Assembly: GCF_013002705.1 (NCBI RefSeq)
Contig: NZ_JABEND010000001.1
Span: forward strand, 620,001 to 684,000
Direction: 5' to 3'
Length of the DNA stretch: 64,000 nucleotides
DNA from: Nakamurella aerolata
GTDB taxonomy: Bacteria > Actinomycetota > Actinomycetes > Mycobacteriales > Nakamurellaceae
Positions within the stretch are counted from its first letter, which is position 1; every line of letters begins with the position of its first letter. Made by a program: the position numbers and the translations under genes. Of the stretch, positions 35,956 through 44,205 are shown in pieces. The notes under the pieces were generated by a model. It worked only from the letters and a program-made list of their open reading frames with translations. It did no database searches and was not told the DNA's origin.

Positions 35956-37185
35956 ATGACCGCTGATCTTGCCGCGCGCCCGCACCGGGTTCGCGGGCCG
36001 CTCAAGGCGGCCGGGCACGGCACCGGGTTCTGGCTGCTGGCCGGGTCTTTCGCGGTGGTGATGGCCTTCACCACCCTGCCAACCCCGATGTACCGGCTGT
36101 ACCAGGAGCGCGACCACTTCCCCACCTTCATGATCACGCTGATCTTCGCCGCCTACGGCTTCGGCGTGATGGCTGGGTTGTATCTCGCCGGGCACCTGTC
36201 CGACTACCTGGGCCGGCGGCGGGTGATCGTCGCGTCGGTGCTGTTGCAGCTGGTGGCGACGGCGATCTTCCTGTTCAGCAAGGACACCGCTGCGCTGCTG
36301 GTCGCCAGGTTCATCTGCGGGGTCGGCATCGGTGCGCTCACCTCGACCGCCACCGCGCAGCTCACCGAGTTGCGGTCAACCGCCGCCCCTGGCGAGCCGC
36401 CGCGGTTCGCCGCGACGGTCGCGACGGTGGTGAACATGGGTGGGCTGTCGCTCGGGCCGCTGGTCGGCGGGGTGCTCACCCAGTGGCTGCCCAGCCCGCT
36501 CACCCTGCCGTTCGCTGTTTTCGGGGTGCTGCTGCTGGCGGTTGTTCTGGTGGTGCTGGTGGTGCCGGAGACGGTGGAACGCAGCAAGCGGCGGTACCGT
36601 CCGCAGCGGGTGGCCGTTGCGCCGCACCATCGCGGCGAGTTCGTCGCGGCCGCGCTGGCCGCCGCCGCTGCCTTCAGCGTGATGGGCTTCTTCACCGCGC
36701 TCACCGCCACGCTGCTCGGCGGCGTGATGCACATCGATTCCCGATTCGCCATCGGGGTGACGGTGTTCGCGCTGATGGCGTCCTGCGCGGCCAGCCAGGT
36801 GCTGTTCGCCAGGATGGCGCCGCGACCCAAGATCCGTTGGGGCATGGCGCTGATGACGGCCGGGCTGGTGCTGGTGGCCCTCGGTGGGCTGACGGCGAGC
36901 TTCGCGGTGTTCGTGGTGTCGGCCGTTGTCGCCGGGGCCGGCGTGGGCCTGGTGTTCACCTCGGCCATCGCCGCCGCCGGACGGATGGCCGACCCTGGGC
37001 GTCGCGGTGAGACCATCGCCGGGATGTTTCTGGCCGCCTACGCCGGCATCACGGTGCCGGTGATCGCCGCCGGTGTCGCGCTCAGCTGGGTGCCGCCGGT
37101 GACGGTGCTGGTGGTCTTTGCCGGCGTCGTCGAGGTGTGCGTGCTGGCCGGCACCGCGCAGATGCTGCGGCACACCACGAACTGA
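35956..37185 (+). CDS. Major facilitator superfamily transporter
   Basis: A 409-residue MFS permease with 12 predicted helices. GHLSDYLGRRRVI between helices two and three is the MFS motif A; FICGVGIGALTSTATAQLTEL is the fourth helix region; VPETVERSKRRYRP is the central cytosolic loop; and GAGVGLVFTSAIAAAGRMADPGRRGE precedes the last helices. It resembles sugar-phosphate- or drug-efflux type MFS members. ATG 35956 is preferred over longer frames that have no coding character. It is controlled, by context, by the divergent LysR protein. Substrate unknown. Confidence 0.9.
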   Translation: MTADLAARPHRVRGPLKAAGHGTGFWLLAGSFAVVMAFTTLPTPMYRLYQERDHFPTFMITLIFAAYGFGVMAGLYLAGHLSDYLGRRRVIVASVLLQLVATAIFLFSKDTAALLVARFICGVGIGALTSTATAQLTELRSTAAPGEPPRFAATVATVVNMGGLSLGPLVGGVLTQWLPSPLTLPFAVFGVLLLAVVLVVLVVPETVERSKRRYRPQRVAVAPHHRGEFVAAALAAAAAFSVMGFFTALTATLLGGVMHIDSRFAIGVTVFALMASCAASQVLFARMAPRPKIRWGMALMTAGLVLVALGGLTASFAVFVVSAVVAGAGVGLVFTSAIAAAGRMADPGRRGETIAGMFLAAYAGITVPVIAAGVALSWVPPVTVLVVFAGVVEVCVLAGTAQMLRHTTN

Positions 37186-37192
37186 ATCCGGG

Positions 37193-37591
37193 TTACTCGT
37201 TGACCCACAGGCAGAACGGGTGCCCGGCGGGGTCGAGCATCACCCGCACGTCGTCCTGGGGTTGGAAGTCGGCGAGCCGGGCGCCAAGCGCGGTGGCGTC
37301 GGCGACCGCGGCGGCGACGTCGTCCACCGCGATGTCAAGATGGAACTGCATCGGCACATCGTCGGGGTTCTCGGCGGGCCAGACCGGCGGCCGGTAGTTC
37401 TCCTCCAGCTGGAACGAGAGGTAGCCGGTCTGTCCCTGCGGTGGCCGCAGGCTGATCCAGGTGTCGTCGAGTTTCTCGGGCAGTTCCCAGCCCAGCAGGC
37501 CGGCGTAGAACCTGGCGAGGGTCTTCGGGTCGTCGCTGTCCAGCACCGCGCTCCAGCTGGCGTCGCGGCCGCGCCCGGCGATGCCAGCCAA
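37193..37591 (-). CDS. Glyoxalase/VOC superfamily protein
   Basis: A 132-residue VOC fold protein: VLDSDDPKTLARFYAGLLGW, MQFHLDIAVDDVAAAVADATALGA and PQDDVRVMLDPAGHPFCLWV are the repeated beta-alpha-beta-beta-beta units. Metal or substrate residues are not certain. The nearest start is TTG 37591, three bases after the ctaF stop; a later GTG at 37546 would remove 15 residues and equally suits the family. It converges with the MFS gene with a 7-base gap. Confidence 0.75.
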   Translation of the reverse strand: MAGIAGRGRDASWSAVLDSDDPKTLARFYAGLLGWELPEKLDDTWISLRPPQGQTGYLSFQLEENYRPPVWPAENPDDVPMQFHLDIAVDDVAAAVADATALGARLADFQPQDDVRVMLDPAGHPFCLWVNE

Positions 37592-37594
37592 CGG

Positions 37595-38071
37595 TCAGTG
37601 CCCCGCGGGCCTGCGGTGGTACTCGAAGAGCATGCCGCAGACGCTCATCAGCAGCAGCCCTGTCCCGATGATCACCAGCCAGACCAGCCAGAAGGCGACC
37701 GCGATGGCGGTCAGCGCTGCAGCCGCGGCCACCGTCACCGGCCAGTACGAGCCCGGCGAGAAGAAGCCGAGCTCGCCGGCGCCCTCGGAGATCTCGGCGT
37801 CGCGGTCCTCCGGCCGCGGGCCGTCCAACCGGCGTCCGGCGAACGCGATGAACGAGCCGATGATCAGCGTCAGCCCGCCGGTGAGGATCAGCGCGACAAG
37901 GCCGACCACCTCACCCCTGGCGAAGATGCCGTAGATGATCGCCGCCAGCCAGAAGAACGCGGTGAGGCCGAGGAACATCACGACCTCGACGTGCATGCCA
38001 CGGGCCTCGGACTTGCCGTTGCCGGTGCCGTGCTCGTCGCTGCGGCGGTCGGTGCCGGTGGGATGAGACAT
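37595..38071 (-). CDS. ctaF: Cytochrome c oxidase subunit IV
   Basis: A 158-residue membrane subunit found only in actinobacterial aa3 oxidases. HVEVVMFLGLTAFFWLAAIIYGIF is the first helix, EDRDAEISEGAGELGFFSPGSYWPV the diagnostic loop, and four helices in all are predicted. ATG 38071, one base after the ctaC stop, is chosen; an internal ATG at 37996 starts where the mycobacterial protein starts and has a GAGG site, so the true protein may be 133 residues. It is co-transcribed with ctaC. Confidence 0.9.
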   Translation of the reverse strand: MSHPTGTDRRSDEHGTGNGKSEARGMHVEVVMFLGLTAFFWLAAIIYGIFARGEVVGLVALILTGGLTLIIGSFIAFAGRRLDGPRPEDRDAEISEGAGELGFFSPGSYWPVTVAAAAALTAIAVAFWLVWLVIIGTGLLLMSVCGMLFEYHRRPAGH

Positions 38072-38072
38072 C

Positions 38073-39155
38073 TCAGTTACCCCCGGGCTCTGAGGCGACC
38101 TTGGCCTGCCGGTTGGTGTCGAACGGGTAGGTGGTGGTGGCCCGCGGGGCGCACAGCTGGCCACAGGCCGGGATCTGCTTGCCGACCTCGGACAGCGCCT
38201 CCGCCGAGTTGTACGGCGTGTTGGTGGCCGGGTTCACCGTGCTGCGCAACCGCAGGTAGGCGTCGTACACGTTCTGCGGCACACCGCGCACCTCGAAGTT
38301 CATCGCGGAGTGGTAGGTGCCGCAGAGCTCGGCGCAGCGGCCCACGAAGGCCCCCTGCCGGTCGATGGTCACCTGGAAGGTGTTGTCCGACTGGTTGGCT
38401 TCCGGATCCGGGAAAACGTCCCGCTTGAACAGGAAGTCGGGCACCCAGAAGGAGTGCACGACGTCGCGGCTGCGCAGGTTGAACTGGATGGTCTTGTTCA
38501 CCGGCAGCACCAGCACCGGGATGTCTTCACTGGTGCCGATGGTGTGCACCTGGGCCGGGTTGTACCAGCTGGTGTCGTCCAGCGGACCCCGAACGTTCTC
38601 CCGCGGTTCGCCCGCAGCACCTTCAGCCCCCGCAGCGCCCTCGGCATCCTCAGCTCCCTCGGCGGCACCGGAAGCGGCCGGCTGCTCCTGCTGGGCCGCG
38701 CCCGGCACCGTGGTGCCGGCGTAGCCGAAGTCCCAGTTCCACTTGAACGCGGTCACGTCGATGGTGACGTCGGGGTTCGGGTCTTTGGCCAGCACCCGGT
38801 TCTCGACCGTGACGGTGAAGTAGAACAGCACCGCGATCAGCACGAACGGGATCGCCGTGCAGACCAGCTCGAACGGCAGGTTCTCTTTGGTCTGCTTGGG
38901 GTACGGCGGCGAGTTCTTGCGCTTGCGGTAGGCGATGAACGCCCAGAACATGGCCGCCCAGACGATGATGCCGACCACCAGCGAGGCGATGAACGCCCCT
39001 GACCAGAAGTACTGCATGTGCCGGCCTTCGGGGGTGACCCCTTCCGGCCAGCCGAAGCGCGGCAGGTCGGCCATCGAACAGCCGCTGAGCATGGTCGCGG
39101 CGACGACCAGACCGCCGGCGAGGCCGACGCGTCGCAGAGTGCTGGACCGTGCCAC
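38073..39155 (-). CDS. ctaC: Cytochrome c oxidase subunit II
   Basis: A 360-residue CuA subunit. A lipoprotein-type signal ends in LSGC with Cys26, two membrane helices follow (GAFIASLVVGIIVWAAMFWAFI and LPFELVCTAIPFVLIAVLFYF), and the CuA site is CAELCGTYHSAM with HSFWVPDF upstream. A Glu/Ala/Gly-rich insertion (about residues 150-180) separates the second helix region from the cupredoxin domain. GTG 39155 has GGAAGG upstream. It accepts electrons from QcrC. It is divergent from asnB and in tandem with ctaF. Confidence 0.95.
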   Translation of the reverse strand: MARSSTLRRVGLAGGLVVAATMLSGCSMADLPRFGWPEGVTPEGRHMQYFWSGAFIASLVVGIIVWAAMFWAFIAYRKRKNSPPYPKQTKENLPFELVCTAIPFVLIAVLFYFTVTVENRVLAKDPNPDVTIDVTAFKWNWDFGYAGTTVPGAAQQEQPAASGAAEGAEDAEGAAGAEGAAGEPRENVRGPLDDTSWYNPAQVHTIGTSEDIPVLVLPVNKTIQFNLRSRDVVHSFWVPDFLFKRDVFPDPEANQSDNTFQVTIDRQGAFVGRCAELCGTYHSAMNFEVRGVPQNVYDAYLRLRSTVNPATNTPYNSAEALSEVGKQIPACGQLCAPRATTTYPFDTNRQAKVASEPGGN

Positions 39156-39297
39156 CAGACCGCCTTCCGTGAATCATCACATCGCTTGCCAGCGCGTCGA
39201 TCCAGCGGGTTGAGCCGGGCCGGACGCTTGCTGGCGCGCTCTGAGATTACTGCACCGGCACACCAGCGGCGGCACCGGGGAGCTGCGTGGCGTCAGC

Positions 39298-39303
39298 AAT
39301 ACT
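39298..39303 (+). promoter_or_regulatory. -10 element of asnB (leaderless start)
   Basis: AATACT ends 7 bases before GTG 39311, whose next codon encodes the catalytic Cys. Confidence 0.5.
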
Positions 39304-39310
39304 GGGGCGC

Positions 39311-41281
39311 GTGTGTGGACTGATGGGTTTCGTATTGACCACCCCCGACGGACGGATCGGTGACGGGCCGGTGGATCGGGTCGCCGAGGTGGCCGCCGGG
39401 ATGCCGCTGTGCCGGCACCGCGGGCCGGACGAGCCGGGCACCTGGCACGACGACAGGGTGGTGTTCGGCTTCAACCGGCTGGCGACCATCGACATCGAGC
39501 ATTCCCAGCAGCCGCTGCGCTGGGGTCCGCCGGATGACCCTGAGCGCTACGCGATGGTGTTCAACGGCGAGATCTACAACTATCTCGAGTTGCGCGCCGG
39601 CCTGACGGAGGAGTTCGGCGCCGAGTTCCGCACCGAAGGTGACGGCGAGTCGATCGTCGCCGGCTACCACTACTACGGGCCGAGCTGGGTGTCGCGGCTG
39701 CGCGGCATGTTCGCCTTCCTCATCTGGGACACCCGCGAGCAGGTGTTGTTCGGCGCCCGCGACCCGTTCGGCATCAAACCGCTGTACACCGCCGAGCTGG
39801 CCGACGGCATCGGGTTCGCGTCGGAGGCCAAGAGCCTGCGGGCGCTGCTGCCGCACCCTGACCCCGCCGTCAGCTCGGCCGACGGCACCGCCCCCGCCGT
39901 TGTCGACAAGACCGCGCTGCAGCACTACCTGGTGCTGCAGTACGTGCCGGAACCCGAGTCGATGGACGCGCAGCTGCGCCGGGTCGAGTCGGGCACCTCG
40001 TTCACCGTCGCCGCCGACGGCACCATGACCACCCAGCGCTACTTCCATCCGATCTTCGCCCCCCGCCCGGTGACGTCGGAGGCCAGCAAACGCGCGCTGT
40101 ACCAACAGATCGCCGACGTGATGGACGATTCGGTCGGCAAGCACATGCGGGCCGACGTCACCGTCGGGTCGTTCCTGTCCGGCGGGATCGACTCCACCGC
40201 GATCGCGGCGCTGGCCAAGCGGTACAACCCGAACCTGCTGACCTTCACCACCGGGTTCGAGCGGCAGGGCTACTCCGAGGTCGACGTGGCGGCCGAGTCG
40301 GCCGCGGCGATCGGGGTGGAGCACATCGTCCGGCTGGTCAGCGAGGAAGACCTCACCAGCACGCTGCCGCTGATCGTCTGGTACCTGGACGACCCGGTGG
40401 CCGACCCAGCTTTGGTGCCGCTGTACTTCGTGGCGAAAGAGGCCCGCAAGCACGTCAAGGTGGTGCTGTCCGGCGAGGGCGCGGACGAGTTGTTCGGTGG
40501 CTACAACATCTACCGGGAGCCGTCGTCGCTGCGCCGCATCACCGGGCTGCCCGGCGGGCTGCGCAAGGGGCTGGCCGCGGTGGGACGCGTTCTGCCGCAA
40601 GGCTTCCGCGGCAAAGACCTGCTGCGCCGCGGCTCACTGGATCTGGAGCAGCGGTACTACGGCAACGCCAGGATCTTCCGGGAGGAGCAGCTGTCCGGAT
40701 TGCTGCGCAGCTACTCCCCCGACGTCTCGTTCGCCGACGTCACCGACCAGGTGTACGCCCAGTCCACCGGGGTCGACCCGGTGTCGCGGATGCAGCACGT
40801 CGACCTGTTCACCTGGCTGCGCGGCGACATCCTGGTCAAGGCCGACAAGATGACCATGGCCAACGCGCTCGAGCTGCGGGTGCCGTTCCTTGACAAGGAG
40901 GTGTTCGAGGTCGCCCGGCACATCCCCGAATCGGAAAAGGTGACCCCGAAGACCACCAAGCTGGCGCTGCGCAAGGCCATGGAGCTGGTCGTCCCGCCGC
41001 ACGTCCTCAATCGCCGCAAACTCGGCTTCCCGGTGCCGATCCGGCACTTCCTGGCCGGCAACTCCTACGAGTGGGCCAGGGGCATCATCACCTCGGCGCA
41101 GACCGAGCAGTACATCGATCCGGCCGCGGTGCTGGCCCTGCTGGACGCGCACAAGGCCGGCACGGCCGATTATTCACGGCAGATCTGGACGGTGCTGGTG
41201 TTCATGCTGTGGCACGAGATCTTCGTCACCGGAAGCGTGAAACCCGAAGTGCCGCACCCGATCTACCCGGTGCGGCTCTAG
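39311..41281 (+). CDS. asnB: Glutamine-hydrolysing asparagine synthetase
   Basis: A 656-residue asparagine synthetase. GTG 39311 is chosen because the next codon gives Cys2, the glutaminase nucleophile after Met removal; RHRGPDEPGTW, FNGEIYNYLELR and the GDGESIV segment form the class II amidotransferase site. The synthetase domain has the pyrophosphate loop SFLSGGIDSTAIA and SGEGADELFGGYN. It makes asparagine from aspartate, glutamine and ATP. Its homolog Rv2201 lies at the same place. No neighbour is co-transcribed; the adoK gene converges after 3 bases. Confidence 0.95.
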   Translation: MCGLMGFVLTTPDGRIGDGPVDRVAEVAAGMPLCRHRGPDEPGTWHDDRVVFGFNRLATIDIEHSQQPLRWGPPDDPERYAMVFNGEIYNYLELRAGLTEEFGAEFRTEGDGESIVAGYHYYGPSWVSRLRGMFAFLIWDTREQVLFGARDPFGIKPLYTAELADGIGFASEAKSLRALLPHPDPAVSSADGTAPAVVDKTALQHYLVLQYVPEPESMDAQLRRVESGTSFTVAADGTMTTQRYFHPIFAPRPVTSEASKRALYQQIADVMDDSVGKHMRADVTVGSFLSGGIDSTAIAALAKRYNPNLLTFTTGFERQGYSEVDVAAESAAAIGVEHIVRLVSEEDLTSTLPLIVWYLDDPVADPALVPLYFVAKEARKHVKVVLSGEGADELFGGYNIYREPSSLRRITGLPGGLRKGLAAVGRVLPQGFRGKDLLRRGSLDLEQRYYGNARIFREEQLSGLLRSYSPDVSFADVTDQVYAQSTGVDPVSRMQHVDLFTWLRGDILVKADKMTMANALELRVPFLDKEVFEVARHIPESEKVTPKTTKLALRKAMELVVPPHVLNRRKLGFPVPIRHFLAGNSYEWARGIITSAQTEQYIDPAAVLALLDAHKAGTADYSRQIWTVLVFMLWHEIFVTGSVKPEVPHPIYPVRL

Positions 41282-41284
41282 CGG

Positions 41285-42301
41285 TCAGCCGGCCTGCGTC
41301 CAGCCGACGGCAGCGGCGATCTCGGCGGCGGCATCGGCGCCGTAGGCATCAGTGAGCCGCTCGACGGCGGTGGCCGGCACCAGCTGGTACTCCTGGGTGC
41401 CCTTGGTCTCGAGAACAAGGGTGGCCAGCAGCGAGCCGAGCTGGGCCGAGCGTTCGATGCTGAGCCCCTTCTCCCGTCCCGAGAGGAAACCGGAACGGAA
41501 GGCGTCGCCGACGCCGGTCGGGTCGACCTTGCCGTGCTCGGGCACGACGGACACCGACAGCAGCCCGCCCGGCACCTGGGAATCGTCCTGCGCGGTGGCG
41601 ATCTCGACACCCTTGGCGCCGTGGGTGGTGACCCGGTAGCGCACCTGCTGCAGGATCTCCTCGTCGGACAGCCCGGTCTTGTTCTTCAGCAGCCCGAGCT
41701 CGTAGTCGTTGGTGAACAGGTACTCGGCGCCGTTGATCAGCTCACGGGCCTGTTCGTCGCTGATGCGGGCGAGCTGCTGCGACGGGTCGGCGCCGAACGG
41801 GTAACCGCGCTCGCGGCACTCCTTGGCGTGCCGGACCATCGCGTCGGGGTCGCCGGCGGAGATCATCACAAGGCCGATCGCGTCCGGACCGCCCACCGCG
41901 TCGACCACAGGGCGCAGTTCGATGTCACGGGCCCTTGACATGGCGCCGGCGTAGAACGAGCCGATCTGGTTCATCGCATCGTCGGTGATCCCGACGAAAC
42001 GGGCGGTCTGCACGTCGTCGTGGCGGGCGACGTAATCGCAGTTCACGCCGTGGTCGCAGAGCCACGACTGGTAGGCGTCGAAATCCGCGCCGACGGCGTC
42101 CAGCAGCACCGGCGCGGCGCCCAACTGGCCCATGCCGAAGGCGATGTTGCCGGCCACCCCGCCGCGCAGCACCACAAGGTCATCCACCAGGAACGACAAC
42201 GAGATGCGCTCCAGCTGGTCCGGCAGCAGCGAGTCGGTGAACTTGCCGGGGAAGTGCATCAAATGGTCGGTGGCGATGGACCCGGTGACGATGTTCGGCA
42301 C
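41285..42301 (-). CDS. adoK: Adenosine kinase/PfkB family carbohydrate kinase
   Basis: A 338-residue PfkB-family kinase similar to Rv2202c, which phosphorylates adenosine in mycobacteria. GGVAGNIAFGMGQLG is the substrate-binding loop and DPTGVGDAFRSGFLSG the catalytic motif with its Asp base and anion hole. IATDHLMHFPGKF at the N-terminus fits the CbhK/AdoK group. GTG 42301 has GGGAG six bases upstream. It is downstream of the IscA-type gene on the same strand, with an 82-base gap that folds into a hairpin. Confidence 0.88.
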   Translation of the reverse strand: MPNIVTGSIATDHLMHFPGKFTDSLLPDQLERISLSFLVDDLVVLRGGVAGNIAFGMGQLGAAPVLLDAVGADFDAYQSWLCDHGVNCDYVARHDDVQTARFVGITDDAMNQIGSFYAGAMSRARDIELRPVVDAVGGPDAIGLVMISAGDPDAMVRHAKECRERGYPFGADPSQQLARISDEQARELINGAEYLFTNDYELGLLKNKTGLSDEEILQQVRYRVTTHGAKGVEIATAQDDSQVPGGLLSVSVVPEHGKVDPTGVGDAFRSGFLSGREKGLSIERSAQLGSLLATLVLETKGTQEYQLVPATAVERLTDAYGADAAAEIAAAVGWTQAG

Positions 42302-42321
42302 GTACTACTCCCGCTGCTGGT

Positions 42322-42376
42322 CGGTAAGGGACGGTCGCGGCGGCTGAGCACGAACCGCGACGCAGCGACCTTACCG
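42322..42376 (-). other. Two-tier hairpin between the IscA-type gene and adoK
   Basis: Outer arms CGGTAAGG and CCTTACCG, and inner arms GTCGCGG and CCGCGAC, enclose a 14-base loop. It lies just after the IscA-type gene stop and ends 20 bases before adoK. It may terminate or attenuate read-through or stabilise mRNA ends. Confidence 0.6.
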
Positions 42377-42383
42377 GCTTAGA

Positions 42384-42743
42384 TCAGTGGAAGCTGTCGC
42401 CGCAGGCGCAGGAGTTCTGGGCGTTCGGGTTCTCGATGGTGAAACCCTGCTTCTCGATGCTGTCGACGAAGTCGATGGTGGCACCGTCGAGGTAGGGCTT
42501 GCTCATCTTGTCCACCGACAGCTTGACGCCGCCGAACTCGACAACGGCGTCGCCGTCGAGGGTGCGGTCGTCGAAGAACAGCTCGTAGCGCAGCCCGGAG
42601 CAGCCGCCCGGCTGCACCGCGATGCGCAGCACCATTTTGGGGGTGCCGTCGCGGTCGAGCAGGGCCTTGGCCTTCTCGGCGGCCGGATCGGTGAGCGTCA
42701 CACCGTGGGCGCGCTGCTCGGTGGCGGTGTCAGGTGACGTCAT
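42384..42743 (-). CDS. A-type iron-sulfur carrier (IscA/ErpA family)
   Basis: A 119-residue HesB/IscA protein. The three cluster-binding Cys are present: GGCSGLRYELFF near residue 48 and NSCACGDSFH at the C-terminus. VTLTDPAAEKAKALLDRDG starts the fold. Such carriers deliver Fe-S clusters to apoproteins; the neighbour relation with the respiratory genes (Rieske, oxidase) makes delivery to them plausible, as suggested for Rv2204c. ATG 42743 is preceded by a weak GGAGGAT site. It is divergent from the DUF3043 gene with 201 bases between. Confidence 0.92.
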   Translation of the reverse strand: MTSPDTATEQRAHGVTLTDPAAEKAKALLDRDGTPKMVLRIAVQPGGCSGLRYELFFDDRTLDGDAVVEFGGVKLSVDKMSKPYLDGATIDFVDSIEKQGFTIENPNAQNSCACGDSFH

Positions 42744-42932
42744 GGGGAATCCTCCGCACTAGCAAATTTGCACGTTCTGTATCTGAACTGTCTTTGATCT
42801 TGGTTTGATCTTGCGCTACTTCGATGATGCCACGGTTCGCCGCCGGTGCCGGTGCTCGACAGCTTGACCGTCAACAGGTTCAGCGCCGGGTCCACCGGTT
42901 TATTCCCGGATCCGGCCGGGAACGGCCTCGAC

Positions 42933-42938
42933 TACCCT
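42933..42938 (+). promoter_or_regulatory. -10 element of the DUF3043 gene (leaderless start)
   Basis: TACCCT ends 6 bases before GTG 42945. Confidence 0.5.
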
Positions 42939-42944
42939 GGATCC

Positions 42945-43622
42945 GTGAGTTTCCTGCGTCGAAGCGCCACCAAACCCGCCGCTGACGGCCCGGCCGACGG
43001 TTCTGCTGACGGCTCGGCCGAGGCCGCCGCCGATAGCGCGGCGCCGCGGCGCCCCGGGCAGAGTGCCCCGAAGGGACGCCCGACGCCGAAGCGCAGGGAG
43101 GCGGAGGGCGCACGGCGCGGGCCGGTCGCTCCCCCGCCGATGACGCAGCGGGAAGCGGTGAAGCGCTCCAAGGAGGCCACCAAGTCGCTCACCAAGGACG
43201 AGCGCAAGGCGCTGACCCGGGAACGCCGGGAGCGGATGATGCGCGGCGACAACGACTACCTGATGGCGCGCGACAAGGGCGAGATCAGGGCCTGGGTGCG
43301 CGACGTGGTCGACACCAGGCGGAACCTGGCCGGGCTGTTGATGCCGCTGGCGATCCTGTCGTTCGTCGTGCTGCTGATCCCCAACCCTTACGTCACCACG
43401 TACGGCCCGATGATCCTGCTGGTGGCGATCCTGGCGGCGGTGGTCGACGGGGCGATTCTCGGCCGCAAACTCGGCCGCGACGTGAAAGCCGAGTTCCCCA
43501 ACGGCGACGGCACCACCAACCGCACCTCCGGCCGGGCGCTGGGCTTCTACGCCTTCAACCGCGCGGTGATGCCGCGGCGGTGGCGGGTGCCCAAGCCACG
43601 AGTCTCGCGCGACGGCAGCTGA
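42945..43622 (+). CDS. DUF3043 membrane protein
   Basis: A 225-residue actinobacterial protein of unknown function. The first 80 residues are disordered (Ala/Asp/Ser repeats then Pro/Arg/Lys), followed by the family signature KDERKALTRERRERMMRGD and YLMARDKGEIRAWVRDVVD, two membrane helices (LLMPLAILSFVVLLIPN and YGPMILLVAILAAVVDGAI), and a C-terminal GRALGFYAFNRAVMPRRWRVP. GTG 42945 is chosen for the -10 box and for the VSFLRR start. It is followed by a TetR gene 7 bases downstream. Homolog Rv2203 sits in the same block. Confidence 0.85.
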   Translation: MSFLRRSATKPAADGPADGSADGSAEAAADSAAPRRPGQSAPKGRPTPKRREAEGARRGPVAPPPMTQREAVKRSKEATKSLTKDERKALTRERRERMMRGDNDYLMARDKGEIRAWVRDVVDTRRNLAGLLMPLAILSFVVLLIPNPYVTTYGPMILLVAILAAVVDGAILGRKLGRDVKAEFPNGDGTTNRTSGRALGFYAFNRAVMPRRWRVPKPRVSRDGS

Positions 43623-43629
43623 GCTGACC

Positions 43630-44181
43630 TTGCGCAGCGGACTCAGCCGCCGCGACGAGATCGTGCTGGTGGCTGGAGAGTTGTTCGCCGCCAACGGTTT
43701 CGCTGCCGTCGGCATGGACGACATCGGCGCCGCGGCCGGGGTCACCGGACCGGCCATCTACCGGCACTTCCCGTCGAAGGCTGCGGTGCTGGTCGCGGTG
43801 GTCGACCGGATCATCGACGCCGTCACCGCGGTGGACGACGCTGCCGGTGACCCACCGCAGCAGCTCGCTGCTGCGGTCCGCAGCTATGCCGCCGGCGTCA
43901 CCGCCTTCCGCGGGCAGATGGCGGTGTTCGTCCGGGAGGTGCACCACCTGCCACCGGAGTACCGGGACGCCCTGCAGGCACGGCAACGCCGGGTGGTGCA
44001 CCGCTGGCGCAGCTTGACCAGCGCGGTGCATCCGGAGTGGGAGGCCGAGCGGGTGCGCACCGCCGTGCACGCCACCTTCGGGCTGCTCAACTCGGTCGGC
44101 ACGTTCGCTTCACCGCTGCCGGACGCCGAATTGGCCGAGCAGCTCACCGCGCTTGCGCTGCGGGCACTCGCGGTGCACTGA
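43630..44181 (+). CDS. TetR family transcriptional regulator
   Basis: A 183-residue regulator. The N-terminal helix-turn-helix domain reads DEIVLVAGELFAANGFAAVGMDDIGAAAGVTGPAIYRHFPSKAAV. The C-terminal ligand domain is Ala/Val/Arg-rich and includes FRGQMAVFVREVHHLPPEY, typical of regulators of fatty acid or acyl-CoA genes, though not decisive. Start TTG 43630 is directly after the DUF3043 stop (7 bases). It converges on gltX and shares a short hairpin at the junction. Confidence 0.85.
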   Translation: MRSGLSRRDEIVLVAGELFAANGFAAVGMDDIGAAAGVTGPAIYRHFPSKAAVLVAVVDRIIDAVTAVDDAAGDPPQQLAAAVRSYAAGVTAFRGQMAVFVREVHHLPPEYRDALQARQRRVVHRWRSLTSAVHPEWEAERVRTAVHATFGLLNSVGTFASPLPDAELAEQLTALALRALAVH

Positions 44182-44185
44182 CTGA

Positions 44186-44205
44186 ACTCTCAGAGCTCTC
44201 AGAGT
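44186..44205. terminator. Near-perfect hairpin at the TetR/gltX junction
   Basis: ACTCTCAGAG and CTCTCAGAGT pair with one mismatch per arm. It lies between the convergent genes and overlaps the gltX stop codon. Stem without a loop-closing gap or T-run, so termination is uncertain. Confidence 0.3.

Noticed and set aside
39189-39237. GCCAGC/GCTGGC inverted repeat between ctaC and asnB
   Set aside because: Arms of six bases at 37-base spacing are expected by chance in DNA of this composition.
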